Positions 37,626-51,400 of a DNA stretch of 64,000 bases are shown in pieces. The position numbers were made by a program, and so were the translations under genes. The stretch's first letter is position 1, and each line of letters opens with the position of its first letter. The DNA comes from Colius striatus (lineage: Eukaryota; Chordata; Aves; Coliiformes; Coliidae), in contig NC_084762.1 in assembly GCF_028858725.1 (NCBI RefSeq), positions 8,937,374-9,001,373 of the forward strand. The letters run 5' to 3'. The notes beneath the pieces were generated by a model. The model did no database searches, was not told where the DNA came from, and saw nothing but the letters and a program-made list of their open reading frames with translations.

Positions 37626-40600
37626 ACTTATGAGCCTGCCTTTCTGATTTTCCTTCTAGAAAGCTTTGGTTCCTGCACTGTGGTTATTTCAGAATGATAA
37701 CTTGGAAATGTGAAGAGCTGGAGATGGAATTTTCCTTCTGCCTCCCCGTTTGCATCTATCTGTAGACTTTCTACTGGCTACCAGTGGGATTGCATGGAGG
37801 GAAAATTGTCCTTGTAGCTTCTTACCCTCTTTCCAGCATGTGATAGATCCTTAAGGTGGTGTCCGTATTTCACTATGTAGTGACAAAACTAGTCAAAGTA
37901 TTAACTAAAACTGATGTATTCCCACCTTAATCTCTTTAGATGTCTGGGTTTTATTATTTAAGAAACAAGTGTTATGTGTGTCTATAGCTAATTCAGATCA
38001 GGTTCTTCTTCCTTCTCTTCTGCAGGAGGATGGGCAGTATAGGACTAGCTGTATGATAGGGAAGAAACTGTGAAGAGTGCTCCTTCTGTCTATAATTTTT
38101 GAAGGGTTAGTGTTTGATTCAGTGTTCACAATATGGGTTGAGGATTATTCTCCATACATACATCCCCTCAGTCTCTCTCTTGTGAGTGAATTCAGTCCTA
38201 TGGAGACCCTTCCTCTCCCACTGCCCTGAGTGTCCTCAGTCTGTGGCCTGAGAAGCTGATGGTGGAGCAGCCACTGGAGCTTCCCATAGCTCTCCTAGAT
38301 CGTCTTTTCAGAAGGATTTGAGTGTACAGAAGTTTCTGCCTGGTATAATAATAAAAGACTGGTATAGCCTCACACTCACAGAGTTTTCCAGGTGGTTCTT
38401 GAATGTTCACAGAATGACCTTCTGTGCAAAATGTTCAGTCAACCTTTCTTCCCCTGTGGTGCCTATTGACACACAAATATACTCAGCAGCGCTTCTTCTG
38501 TGGATTTTGACCATAGAGTAAACTATGGCTGGAGGTGCATTTTCAAAGCTCAGATCTGGAGTTTTTTGGAAAGTGGTGATGGTAGCTCACTGGATATTAC
38601 TGCAGCCTGGAAAACAAGATTAAATTTAGATAGAAAAACAAAAAAAGGTCAACATGTGTCTGTTTTCTGTAATAGCTTCTATGTGACTGATCTGCAAAGG
38701 TTAATACCTGAAGTCAGGGAAGTAGGCTTTTTTGGGGTTTTGGCAATCATTAATCATTGAACTCTTTAACAGTTTTCAAGAACAGTCAACAAAAGGAAAA
38801 AAAAATAGAATGGTTTGAATGTTGCTTCAAAAAAAAAATATCCCTGATCTTTCAGGGTGGATTTATCTTTTTTTCCCTATAGATGAAACTTTCTCAGAAG
38901 CCTGGAGAGTAACAGGAGCTGCAACAGAACATATGAATTCCTTCAAGTGCAGTGTCATATACCTGGGGAAACTTTTTCAAAGTATCTTTAAAGTTTTGAA
39001 AGTTGAGGGGGGAGATGTTTAGCATTCAGAGGAACACACACACACTTTTCAACAGATCCAGACAAATTCTAAAAGGAGTGTTTTTGTGTTTGTTTCATTT
39101 TACCTTCTTGATGATAACTGTCAAAGGCTGAAAGAGTAAAACCTTGATTTGTTTCACCCAGAAAGCAATCTCCTCCTTTCAGGTGCCTTAGGCAGAAAAG
39201 AGCAGAGTTAGTGAAACAGAGCACTGCTGGGTTGAAAATGCTGCCAATACAGATGACAGCAGCACTTTGTCTCAGTGGAAATGCTTTGTAGCTTGAGTCA
39301 TGCTTTGCCTCTTCAGACAATTTCCCCCATTCCCCACCTCCTTTTCACAGCCTTCCTAAAATGCCTTTCAATAGGGAGGGCTCCTTTGTTGAGGGTGAAC
39401 ATACAGCTCCATCTATTTCCTTTTTAGTTTTACTTCATTTCTCTAAAATATGGTTTAAATGTAAAATCCAATACGTTGCAGAAATAGCAATTCATCTAGT
39501 AATTCAGCCAAAGTTAAGATATTCAGAAGCAAACTTCCTCCTTTCTGTCTGTGATCTTACTGCACAAGTCCACATAGGATGCAATAAGTTCTAGTTGTTG
39601 GCATACTGAATTACTTTAATAAGATCATTTCAGAAGATTCCTTCTCTCCATTTCTCAAATTCTTCAGTCTTATCAGGAGTGTCAGAGGAACGAAGGAAGT
39701 GTGTGATAACAGTTGCATTGCTTATTTAGGGTCTCCCTGGGTTTTTAATTGATGTTTTCATTTGTACTTGCTCTTTCCTAGTTCCTTGATGAAATAGCAG
39801 AAACATCTGTCTCCCTCTTCATTGGGGAGAATCATTTATGAGTCCCAGATTTACCAACAGTATCACTTACATCCAGCAAACATCTCTCTTGGTTTTATTA
39901 ATTACTTTCCATCTGTTTTTCCCTCAGGCATCTTGGTTAGCAGAAAAATGCCGACAATCAACAGTAATGGCTTCTTAAGTTAGTCATTAAGTCAAGCCTT
40001 TTGCAGATACAGTTTCAATAAATACATGGGAGTATTTTTGTTTGGGTTTTTTTTTTGAGTCATCTGTGAACTAGACCTGGTTGAAAAACAAAACTGCAAC
40101 AATTCTAGAAGCTGGGGACAGCAGGGCCAGGGGATGGTTTGCTTTTATTTAATGAATTCTTTTTATTTTAAGCTGATTGATGGTCTTGGCCCCTGCTTTG
40201 AACTTTTAAGCTGAGAGAAGCGCCATTTGGATTCTGTAGTTGTATGCTCAACTCATGGAAAAAGCAGAGCTCCAGAAGTTGCTGTTAGAAGCAGTTACCA
40301 GAAGGGTATGGTCATACTAGGAACTGGGACTTTTGCTCTTGTCTTCTCTTTTTTGTTTTCCACTTAAGTGAACATTTGCATTCTTCTTTTCCCATGAATT
40401 TTCCCTCTTTTGGCTAGGTTGCTCCCTCAGTCTCCTACTGGGAAAGCAGCATTGAACTTGCAGTGCTGAAAAGATGATTAATGATAGGCAAAACTGTATA
40501 CAACGTGCAGTTTATTGTGGGGGGAGGAGCACGCAGTGAAATGCTGCATTGGAGAATTCTAGGCAAATGGTGTGTGAAATTGTTGACAAATTGCCCTCAT

Positions 40601-43600
40601 TAAGCTCAGTAAATGAATGTTTTCATGAGAACATTGGCTTGATATCACCATGTATAATGTAACTTCTACTTGAAATTGCATGGGCTGCTATTCTTATCTT
40701 TTAAACCCCTGTAACAGCTTTAATGTCTCGATAAAGCCGACCATTGTAGTTGTCTTCACTGTTTAGTACATGGGATATGAAGGAAAATTGCTGAGGGTGA
40801 CTTCCATGAGTAGTTCTGAATTATTCATTAATTTGGTCTTTATAATGAACCATTCTGGGCTCAGTAACCAGAGTTCATAAATGCCAAAAAGTGGATATAG
40901 AAATGCCTTAAGTTCCTCAGGCTCTTTAATTTGATCCTTGACAATGAAAGGGGCAGTGAAAGGACAACAGTCACAGAAGCCTCTGTTTCAGAAAATGCAA
41001 CTTTGGACACTGTTTAACCTTGTAGAAAACTTGAAGAAAGAATATGTCTTAATGGTAGTGGTGTTTGATGATGCAGCATATTCACTGGTATTCGAGTAAG
41101 GTCAGTGTGCACTACAACCCTGCCCTACCGAGTTGCACTCTCACCATCGACCTAGATATGCCCCACCAGGCAAATAATGACATGTGAAGCCACCACAGGG
41201 AGAACTGCATAGACTGCTGAGACCTTCCAAGATGAAGGTCTGGCCAAAGCTTAGTGTCCAGGCTTGTACCACACACAGTGTGTGTTCGTTACCAGGTTTT
41301 ACATTAGTAGGAGAGAAATATCCATGTGAAAAGCTACCAGTGTACTGGCTTGTCTTTGATTAAGCAGTTGCTTTAGCTGCTGCAAAGGAGTAGCAGGTGA
41401 CAGTCAACTTGTATTGAAGGATGATCCATGCAATGAAAAGTTGAAAAATCACTGCCCTAAACCAAATCTATGCCATGCAGGAGATGACATGAGTATACAT
41501 ATAAGATCGTCTTTCTGTTGAAGACTCATGGCCATTTTGAACGGAAATCAAAGTATAGGAAGGAAAATGGGGCATGAATGTATTGTCAACCATTGATCCA
41601 CCTGAGGTAAAACCAGAGTGGCTTGTCCTTCTTAGAGCTTTTACTGTGAGGAGAGTTTGGCTGAAAAAAGCTGTCATACAAGATGAAGAAGAGAAGCACA
41701 TCATATAAACAAGAGGAGACTTGTTTTACCTCATCTTTCTTCTCTATCATACAGTGTGACCTCAGTTCATACTCTTGTATGAATCTAGTACCCTCCTTTT
41801 CTTTCATTATAGCTAGGTAAGCATGGGAATATCAGGGAACTTTGGGAGAGATTTTTCATGTAACCTGTCTTTCCAGTATGGGAAAGATTGGGAATATTAA
41901 ATGCCATCAGTCTACACTGTTATGAGCTACATTAAAAAACTGCATAAGCAGCTGCAAACAGGGAAGGGTTAGTGTGGGCAAAGCCACTGTGGTGGGCAGG
42001 AGTGAGCAAGCTGCTGTGTGGTACTTACTCTGTGGCTGGCTGGAGTTAAAACGTGTCAGCAGGTTATTTGGTTTATTTTCTTGATTTGGGATGAGTGGGA
42101 ACACACCTTCCCCAATAACACAAACGATGCAGTTCAGTTTTCCAAGTTTAGGGAAATCTCAGATGATCTACACCACCTTGATAAACTTTCAACGAATGTG
42201 GTGTCTCTCCTGCAGTAAAAATCTAGATATTCTGTGGCTCTGATGTGCTGAGGCTAAAGATTAGAGGGGAAGTACCTCTGGGATTTAAAGTTGACTTCTG
42301 TTCATTAGGCAAGAACTTGAACCAACTAAACTATTATTGCAGACAGCTGTGTAAACTATGTCCTCACTGATCTCCCTGTTGACCACTCTCTACTGGTTAG
42401 TAGTAGATTATAGAGTACATTGGCACTGAAGTGGGTTCTTGAGTCTCTTAGAGAGGCAGCACATGGACTGTTGTCAACTCTGATCATAAATGTAGTGCAT
42501 AACCTGTGTATCTCATTTTGTGTGATACAGAATTTAAAGCTGGTCATATAAAGTAATTTTTCTAAGACTGGTAAGTCCAAGCTTTCTCTCTTTTACCATT
42601 CATATAACTGACTTAAAGAACTGTTGATATGTCCTCCATAGCAAATGTGCTAGCCATTGCAGCCTAGTACAATGTCTGAGACATGTTAGAATTAGCAGGA
42701 CACAAAATCAAGGTGTTAAAATAACAACTACCTTAACTCTCTGTGTTTAATCTGAGAGCTAAGACTTGCTGGGAAAAAAAGGAAGAAATGGGAATTGTGA
42801 AGAACACAGAGGAATGAATAATATCTGCCTTGGGCAGGGCTAGTGTTTCTATTGAACACTTGGGGTGGATACTTCCTAATCAGTACAATCAGGATCTTCC
42901 TTAGCAGTGTCTCCTGGGAGGTGTCCCCTGAAAACACCAAAGATTATGATATCATCTATGCAGGTGTTCATGGGTATGGGTAGCAATCATAGTAGCAGGA
43001 GTGGGTTTTTGTAGGCACCCCCAAACCTTTGTTGACACAGTTTGAGACTGGAAGGGATGTACAGAAAATCTACAATCTCCACAGAAAGGTGCTTCGAAAG
43101 ATGTGGTAACCCTGCAAGAGACCTTGCAGCAGCTTTTTGCAGCTTCATGGAGCAACAGACTGAGCTGGCAAGGCTGTTGGGAACATCTCTGAGCCTTGAC
43201 TGACCAATGGCTTGGTCTCAAGTGCTCTCAGTTGGAATAGACCATATTTAGCTGCTCTAATGCCTTGATGGTTCATTGGTTCTGGGGAGGATAGTTACTT
43301 CAGAGGTACCACAAACTTACATTTTCGGACCCGTTCTTGTGATTGATAAGTTAATTATCTTTTAGGATTATGATCTGAAGGAGAAAGCTGAAGTTCACAG
43401 TTTCTCCTAGAAATTGCTTTACATTAAGACTCTGTCTCATGTTCCTTCAGCAGAGGGCTGTGGGAGTTTAATACCCCACTGTCTGTCTATTTGTAATGTC
43501 TATCTATTGCCTGTGAACATGTGAAGTGGGAGCTTTTTGCCCAGATGCCTGTCGTTTCATGTTAACTCAAACCTTCATTTATTGATGGTTTAAGTGAATA

Positions 43601-44901
43601 TGTGGCACCTTGGTTGAGGAGCAGCACTCAGATTTTAACCTATTTTTAGCTACAAGGCAGTGACTTCTAACATAGGGGGCATACAGCCTGAGATGGTAAA
43701 ATCAAGCACCGAGCAAAACCTACCAGAAGAAATCTGTTAGAAGTTTAGAAACTGTTCATGGCAGTTTCCATGGTGGCTGGAAGATGCCAGCTTTTAAAGC
43801 ATATAGTCTTAATTCAAGCTATTAATTTTGTTATTCCTTCAAGCAATATAATGTTAGATTTTAATATATAAAGATAGTGGGGTCTAAAAAATAAAACCTA
43901 AAGAGAAAATATCCAGAGTTTTAATAACACACAATATTTCTATATGGGATCTAAAGTTTTATGTTACCCCCTCCTGTACCGATTGCTATCATCATCTCCT
44001 TGATCTATTTGGTCTTCTATCCAAGTGAAAGAAATGAGTTACACACTCGATTCCAGCTTCTGTAATCTGGTAGTTGATATGAAAGCCTCCTCTTCATCTC
44101 CTTCCATCAGATCCTGAAGAAACGATCTACCCTTGTCTGTTGCAGTGTTTGCACTGTCATCACGTGTCTCTCTGAGCCAAGTTTTGTGGTAGTGAAACGG
44201 GGAGACTCCTTCTGGAGCCATCAGTGAGGGGTACACTGTGTGGTGAAGGGCAGAGTCTCAGAAGTGTCAATGAAAATCAAATTGAAAAATTAATGCTTTA
44301 GCTGTTGGCTCACTTTGTAATAGGATCCCTATAATATTTCTCTTAACTAGGAAGGACATGTGCTAGTAATTGAATATGCATGAATAAAAATATTTAGAAT
44401 AATAGATCTGAATGTTAGAAATGAAGCCGTGACACTTTATTTCCCAGAAGCAATTGACTGATTTAATTAATCAATCCAGAAATTAGTCTGTTAGAAGATG
44501 GCTCATAACGTTTCTGGAAATACCAAATGCATGCTAAGTGTGCTGGCTTTATGTGTGGATACTGTCCTTATGGCTGATTTCCAAATTAGTCATGGACATA
44601 TGGGACAAGGCAAGCTGTCTGTGAGGGGATGAAAACTGGGAGAGGCAGGGGGCCTTTTCACTGAACCTAATGCATGCTAGAGTCACTCTGCTAGAACATT
44701 CACCATACGTGGAGAAGATTTGTTCTGTTATTACATGAAAAAAACCTCGCGGCAGAGCACACAAATGAGACAGTCTTATTGTGCAAGGGGGGTTAGATGT
44801 GCTTTTCATATGCTCATGCTTGGGTAGTTCCTTTGCATCGTCACAGCTGCCATCAGTGTCCTCTGTGGGCTCATGTCTGGTGTTCACATTTTAGCTTAGT
44901 T
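37626..44901. other. Intergenic, no gene seen
   Basis: Long unassigned stretch. The segment at about 40500-40870 and the near-palindromic TTTAATTAATCAATC near 44459-44475 look like possible regulatory DNA. No exon or RNA gene recognised. Confidence 0.55.
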
Positions 44902-45440
44902 TCACAGAATCATAGAGTAGTGAGGGTTAGAGGAGACCTCTAGAGCTCATCCAGCCCAACCCTCTGCTAAAGCAGGTTCCCCTCTATTAGGTTGCACAGG
45001 AACATGTCCAGGTGGGTTTGGAAACCTCCAGAGAAGGAGCCTCCACACCTTCCCTGGGCAGCCTGTGCCAGGGCTCCCTCACCTTTACAGGAAAGCAGTT
45101 TTTCCTTATGTTTAGGTGGAACTTCTTGTGTTCCAGTTTTTGTCCATTGCAGCTTGCTGTGACACTTAACAGAAAAAAAGTGTTGTCCCATCCTCTTGAC
45201 ATCCACCTTTTAAATACTTGTGTTAATGAGACTCCCCCTTCAGTTTTCTCCAGACTAAACAGCCCCAGGTCCCTCAGCCTTTCTTCATAAGGAAGATGCT
45301 CCAGTCCCCTGATCATCTTGGTGGCCCTGCGCTGGACTCTCTCCAGCACTTCCCTGTCCCTCTTGAGCTGGGGAGCCCAGAACTGGACACAGGACTCCAG
45401 ATGAGGCCTCAGCAGGGCAGAGTAGAGGGGGAGATTCAAC
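44902..45440 (-). mobile_element. CR1 LINE fragment with ORF2 C-terminus
   Basis: The clearest CR1 here. On the minus strand a frame reads LLRPHLESCVQFWAPQ, then EERLRDLGLFSLEK, then KLEHKKFHLNIRKN and WHRLPREG: the end of the CR1 reverse transcriptase ORF. The 3' UTR ends at 44902 in TCACAGAATCATAGAG (plus-strand view). A degraded stretch after the GLFSLEK part distorts the KYLKGG region. It is a 5'-truncated relic. Confidence 0.95.
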
Positions 45441-48400
45441 AGGTAGATGCTGATGTTTACACAGAGATGTGCTTTTCCTGCACTGCAGAGCACTAGTCCA
45501 GCTTATAGGATTGAAAGAGCTTCTCGTGCACGCTTCTTCAAGCACCCATTCTTCTCAAAGCATTACTCTGCTGTACACAAACCAAGTTCTGGTTCCTGGT
45601 TAAGTGCTGGGGGTGTTGATAGTATAGCATTAGTGTTACTGACAGCAGAGACACCATTTGTTGGCTTTACCTTTGGGACAAGGCACACAGCTTGCCTTCA
45701 GTGTAAGCTGTCTCAGAGGAAAACCTAGTTCAGCCCCCTCTGTGAGTTGGGTGACTCAATGACTGGCAAGATATGATTCTGCCAGGCCTGTGAAGAGTTT
45801 TAAGGGCATAACAGACACTTCTTTTTCGCCTCTAGTAAGCATCATGCAGAGCTATGCATGAGTTCTTCACTGAAAACCAGTGAAAGTCAAGCCAGGATCT
45901 GAAGGAAGTCCAGACTGTCTGTGCAGGGAGGGACAAAACCAAGGGAAAATGAGGCATTTTGGCTGCAGGCTGGACAACTGGGGTAGAATGTCTCAGAAAG
46001 CTCTGAAATACAACAAAACTTTCTGATAGAAGCTTGATGAAATTTCCATTCATGTGTCTAAACTGTGCTGCCTCTTCTTATGAAAGGGAGAAAGAAGTGG
46101 GAGGGAGCTCAACAGGACTGAACAATTCAAGAGCCACTGCCAGTGAATTTTCTGAGGATGTTTTGTATTAACACAAGTCTGAGGCAGAAGAATGGAACTG
46201 GCAGTGGCAGTGTCAAGAGACCAGAGGAAAGCCATCGTTCCCTGGCATGCTGGTTTTGGGATGCTGGGGCCGACTGAATAGAAAGGGAAGTTAGCGGAGA
46301 TCAGTGCTGAGGAGAAAAGTACTGTGAAAATGAGAGAGGTTGCTGGTTGCTGCCTTGGGAGGGAAGACAGTAGAAGAAGAAAGGAGGAAAGGAAGACTGG
46401 AAGGGAGCTTCATTGAGTGAGATATCGGGGATAAATGGAGCCCAAAAAGCTGAGACTGCTGTGAAGAATGGATATGAAATAAAGCGTCGGGGTGTGTGTG
46501 TGGTGTGGCACTGTGTAGTAGTGGACCTCGGCCAAAGCAGAAGGAGCAGTGCTTGTAGACATGCAACAGTCTGAAGAAGCTGGGTCTAATGCAGCATCCT
46601 TTGCCCAGAACCCTGTGATTCCCTGTGATCACCTGCTACTTCTTGGGAGAAGATACACACGTCTGAAAAAATGAGTTATCTTTTTCCACTGTTGATGCCT
46701 GCAGGCTGTTTCTAGACAGGGGCTTCCAGCGTTTGTTCACATCCCTGTTCAGGGATTATCCACAGTGTGAGTATCCACTGCATGCACCTTGGGCACAAAT
46801 CTCCCCCTACTCTGTTTTTCACAGAAAGGAAACCTGGCCACGCTATCTGCAGAGTGTATGCAGCCAGAGTCCCAAAAAGAAGGACTGCATAGACACAACC
46901 ACAGAGCTTGGACAACCTCCCGTTGCCATCACTGCTTCTCTCAGTCCAACTAACATCAGTCTGTTCAGCAGAGCTTAGGCTTCCAACCCTGCAAATGATT
47001 GCTAGACATGTCAATGGGATGAGGCAATGTATCTTCTGAAGTTCATTCTTTGCTTAGTTCTTGGAGAATTCACCAGCCAAGCCTGTGTTTCAAACCGAAC
47101 CAACTCACCTACGTTAAAATCACAAGGTCAGAGATAAGCTATGAAATGCCAGAATTAATTTTGTCTCTACAGTCCTACTATTTCTCCTTGTGCTTATTCA
47201 TTATAAAGTCTCAATCTACACCCTTGCAGACTCCCTCTGGGTATGCAGTGGTTTTGCAGCACTGGCTGTAGCCCTCAGTCTTGTCTGTTGTGGAAAAGTG
47301 CGTTGTGGACAAAGCAGGGGAATTCAGAACAATGTTTTTGGAGTAGCCCACAGTCTTCATTCCTGTGTTTTCTGACACTTGAGCCTGACTTCACAAACAA
47401 ACTGTTCTTTTCAACAGATTTTACATGTAATGTAAAACATGTTTCCACACAGTCCGAACATTATGTATCGATTTTATTGTTAGAAGAAGGGAAAAAGCAG
47501 GTCTGAGGGAGGATTTTTGGCTGTGAAACTAAAAAGATCGACAAAAAATGTCTTAAAATCTCAGGTTGGTTAAAATGGTTTTAAGATTTGAATTAGTTGA
47601 ACTTCTGAAGAAAGTTTAAAGCAAACTGGATCTTTATTTGATAGAGCTGCCTGTACTTATCTCTTCTGTAATCTCATCAGCACCTATCATAAGACAAACT
47701 CGTTAAAGTCCAAAGTGTCCTAAAACTTGAGCACCATCTAGATTTAATGCATTTTAATCAGACCCATTGAAGTCACCATGGGACCAGAGCCTCTTCTTGG
47801 CTTGACTCTGTGTGAAGCGATGCTGTGAGAGTTCTCAGCCAGCAGGACAAACTCTACTACAAGCTACCCCTTAAAATACAATCTAAGCTATCCTTAGATC
47901 CTGCAGCTTTTTAGACATGTCACCTGTAATTATGCTAAGGCTGCTAATGATAAAATGGCACATACTCTCAGATCATATGGTGATGAGGCCATAACTTTTA
48001 TCTCTAATGACAAAGATAATCCAGATGCTGTTTTTTCCTTCAGGAGTTAGGTAGTATTAATGGGTCATTTTGTAGTTAATAAAACAATCTGCTTTTGATA
48101 ATGGCTTTTTAAGTTGCCAACAGTGTATTAATCAAATTTCTTTTGGATTCTTTTTCACTTTAGAATGCCCAAAAACAGTCAACACAGATATTATCATGGA
48201 GCATTCACCAAATATATGCAGCCATATGAACATGGTGATGTAAAAGTAGAATTAATTAGAAAAATATTGCTTGGCTTCTGCTGTCTTTAAAAGGATACTC
48301 TTTTTCCCTCCCCACCATTTTATTTAAAGTGGGAAAGTAAATGCTTAAAACATCTTGAGTATGAAAAATCAAATTTACTTCCACCAAATAGGAAACCAGT

Positions 48401-51400
48401 CTTAGTTTTGTTGCTGGAATTTGAAGGCCTGGGATATGAATGGCTTTTAAACTGAAGTTTGACATAAAGCTAGTTGGAAGTACCTGGAAATTTAATATTT
48501 TTGCTTATTATTTTTTTCCAAGAGGAAAATTTAGACTAAATTGGAAGAAAACTTTTAAAAAAGCCACCAAAACCAACCATGACAAAAATTCCAGAGCTGA
48601 AATATTCAGTCTTGGAATTGCTGTGCTGATACCTTATGGAAATAATTCAGTTGCTTTCAATTTTTTACTTTTTTTCTTTATCTAGAACCTTTTGTTTGAG
48701 TACTTATTCCAAAATCATTGTGGTTTCATTCATAGAATAGAAAAATGGTGCATCATGAGCCATATAATGAACCAGAGAGAGAGGCCCAGAATGAAGATGT
48801 AACACAGATGCTCCGAGGAACGATTGTAGCAGCACATCCAAATAGAGACATTTTGGCCCATAGCTTTCTCATTCTTCCTCAGCCCTAATAATTTCTAAGT
48901 TCCTCTCACTGGGATAAAGGATACAAGTCTAAGAAAAATGTATTGATGTCTCCTCATGTAAAATGGAAAAGGGTAATATAGGAAGGCACATCTCATAGAA
49001 CAATGAATCTTTCCTAGACTTGCAAAACTAGCAGTTGATAGTAATCCATCTCCTTTCCTCTTAGGTGGGCTCATACTGCTTATATTAAGAAGCAAGAAAC
49101 GTGAGAGTTATTTTTATCCTTACAGTAAGCATTCATCTTCTTGGATCACTGAAAGATGGCAGAGCTGATGTGCTTTCAGATTCTTTGCACCGTTTTGAAG
49201 GCTTAGGAGATCTTAAAGGGGTTTTGGAAGCAGTTTCACAAAGGATTTATATGATGTGGTCCAAACAGCTTAACTCAGTCACAGCAAAGAGACTCCTGTC
49301 AGTCCTTTGTATTTATATCTAAATAAACTACCTCACTTTGCCAAGAATGAGTGAAACATCTCTGAAACTGTTAAAAGAAAATACCTTCTTAGGTGTCATC
49401 TACAGGCACCATAAAGGTCTGAAGTCCCAAACCACATGGCTAGACACAACAGGCCTCCCAGACTCCCACAACGCATCCCACAATGAACCAAGTGTCTGGT
49501 AAACACTGAAGGGCTGTGAGATGACTCAATCCCAGTCAAAATCTGTAGGTCCTTTTTGAACTAGCATCTCTCAACTTCTCTGTTCATGTTGATGCTTTTG
49601 AGCCTATAAAGCTCCAAGGCCAATTGTCTTCAATGTCTTGCACAAAATGGTTGCCCGTTGTCAGTAGTATCAGCTGTGATGAGTATGGCTCTGCTGAAAG
49701 TTTTCATCTCTTTGTACCAAATTCAGTTTGTTACTTTACTCCTTCTCCAGGTGCCCTCCATCTCATTGTCTTCTAGAAAGAGTGTGATGGGACGTGCAGC
49801 AGAAATATTCAGTCCTCCTTCTGAAAGCTGAATCCAGATCCCCTAAACCAAGACGTTCTTTCCTCTCTAGGCTGATTTCTGCTTTTTATTTGTTTGTTTA
49901 TGATTTGTTTGTGATTACCTTTTTTTTTGAGGAGGTGGGGTGGTTTTTTTCCTTTTTTTTTTTTGGTTCTAGTGATATTGGACTGTTTCTGGGATTTATG
50001 CCATAAACTTGACAGAGTGGCAACTCACTTATCTAATGTCTTAATTCTTTACAGGGCTCTCTCAACAGCTGAACTTTGCTGTCTCACAAAGTATCAGCCT
50101 ATGATGAGCAAAAATTCTCTTTGAAGGGATTTGTTTTAGTTGTGGCACATCATATTTAGAGTTTGGAAGGGAACAGCTATATTCCTTTTCACAGAGACTC
50201 TGTTCTTTCTGAATCCCATAAAATCATTTACCTATGACTATCCATTTGGGTCTACATGAGATTATGTTTCCAATTGCTCTAAGAAATTTCTCTCTTATAT
50301 GCAAGGAAGGCTGTTACAAGTACATAGCCTTCTAGGATTTAGAATTGGGATCATTTTTTTGGTTATCATCCTACTCTGCCTAGGTGAGTTCAGAAGTTTT
50401 TCAAACCCTACAAGCCACATGTCAGGAAAAAACCAAAAATCCTTGGTTACATGTCTTCGTTAGCAGTCTGTGAGCCCGTATGTGAGGCAGATATTAACCT
50501 TCCACCACAACCTTTTACTGTTTTACAGACAGCAGATTGCTTCTCCTGAACAGGTAACTAGCAAAAAGATAACAGATGATGTTAAAAGTAAACAGTTGTG
50601 TCAAAGCCTTCATGCTTTGGCACATTACAAAATGTGTTTAATGCCAGTGATTAGAAACCAACCTGTGACTACAGAAAGCTATATTTTTAGACTAATTCAC
50701 ATTTCCTTTTAAAAAACTTAGGAAGGTCATTTGATGAACCTGACCCTAGGCAAGATTTTCTTAGACCTTTGCTGATTTTTGAGAATTTGAAGACTGATTA
50801 TGATCAGGATCAAAACTTTTTCACAAGGAGAAGTGTTAATGACCAGCACCTGATGGGATTTGAGCCTAATTAATGTTGCCTGATTACTCGTCAATCATCT
50901 GTTCTGCTTGTAATCATTTCAGCTTCAGGTAATTAGGCCATTTCTTAATGAAAAGGCACTTTTTTTTCCCTTCCTTTCTAAGTTAAACTCCTGACCCCAC
51001 AACTTTAGGTTTTAGAAACTTTCTCTGTAGTGCTGTCACTCACTGTTCATGCTTTTGCCTCTTCAGTTTCACGTGCCATTTGCATATGTCAACAAAGATG
51101 TAATTTGCTCAGAATAATCTGTACGTGCAGTAATTGTCTTGTACGAGTTGTGCTATATTTAGGAAGATGGGCTTTTTCATACATAAGATCACAGTGTGGT
51201 GCAGGGAAAACTGCTTAACTGATGGTTTGAATCAAAGGATTTAAGTGGTTTTGTCTTTCTAACAAGGGCATGTAACGACCTGGCAATCAGCGAGCTGTGT
51301 GCTGAGGATCAGTATCAGCCACACAGCAGATAAACCACAAGTAGAACATACTTGCAAAATGTTAGTAAACAGCTATAAACTTCTAAAGACTGAAGGGTCC

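Noticed and set aside
44987..45493. 168-codon minus-strand frame with reverse-transcriptase-like C-terminus
   Set aside because: This is the 5'-truncated relic of CR1 ORF2, already listed as a mobile element; it is not a host gene and lacks the catalytic domains.
46250..46640. Possible LTR or non-coding last exon with purine-rich tract and AATAAA
   Set aside because: No TG...CA termini, no primer-binding site and no partner LTR were found; AATAAA alone is not evidence.
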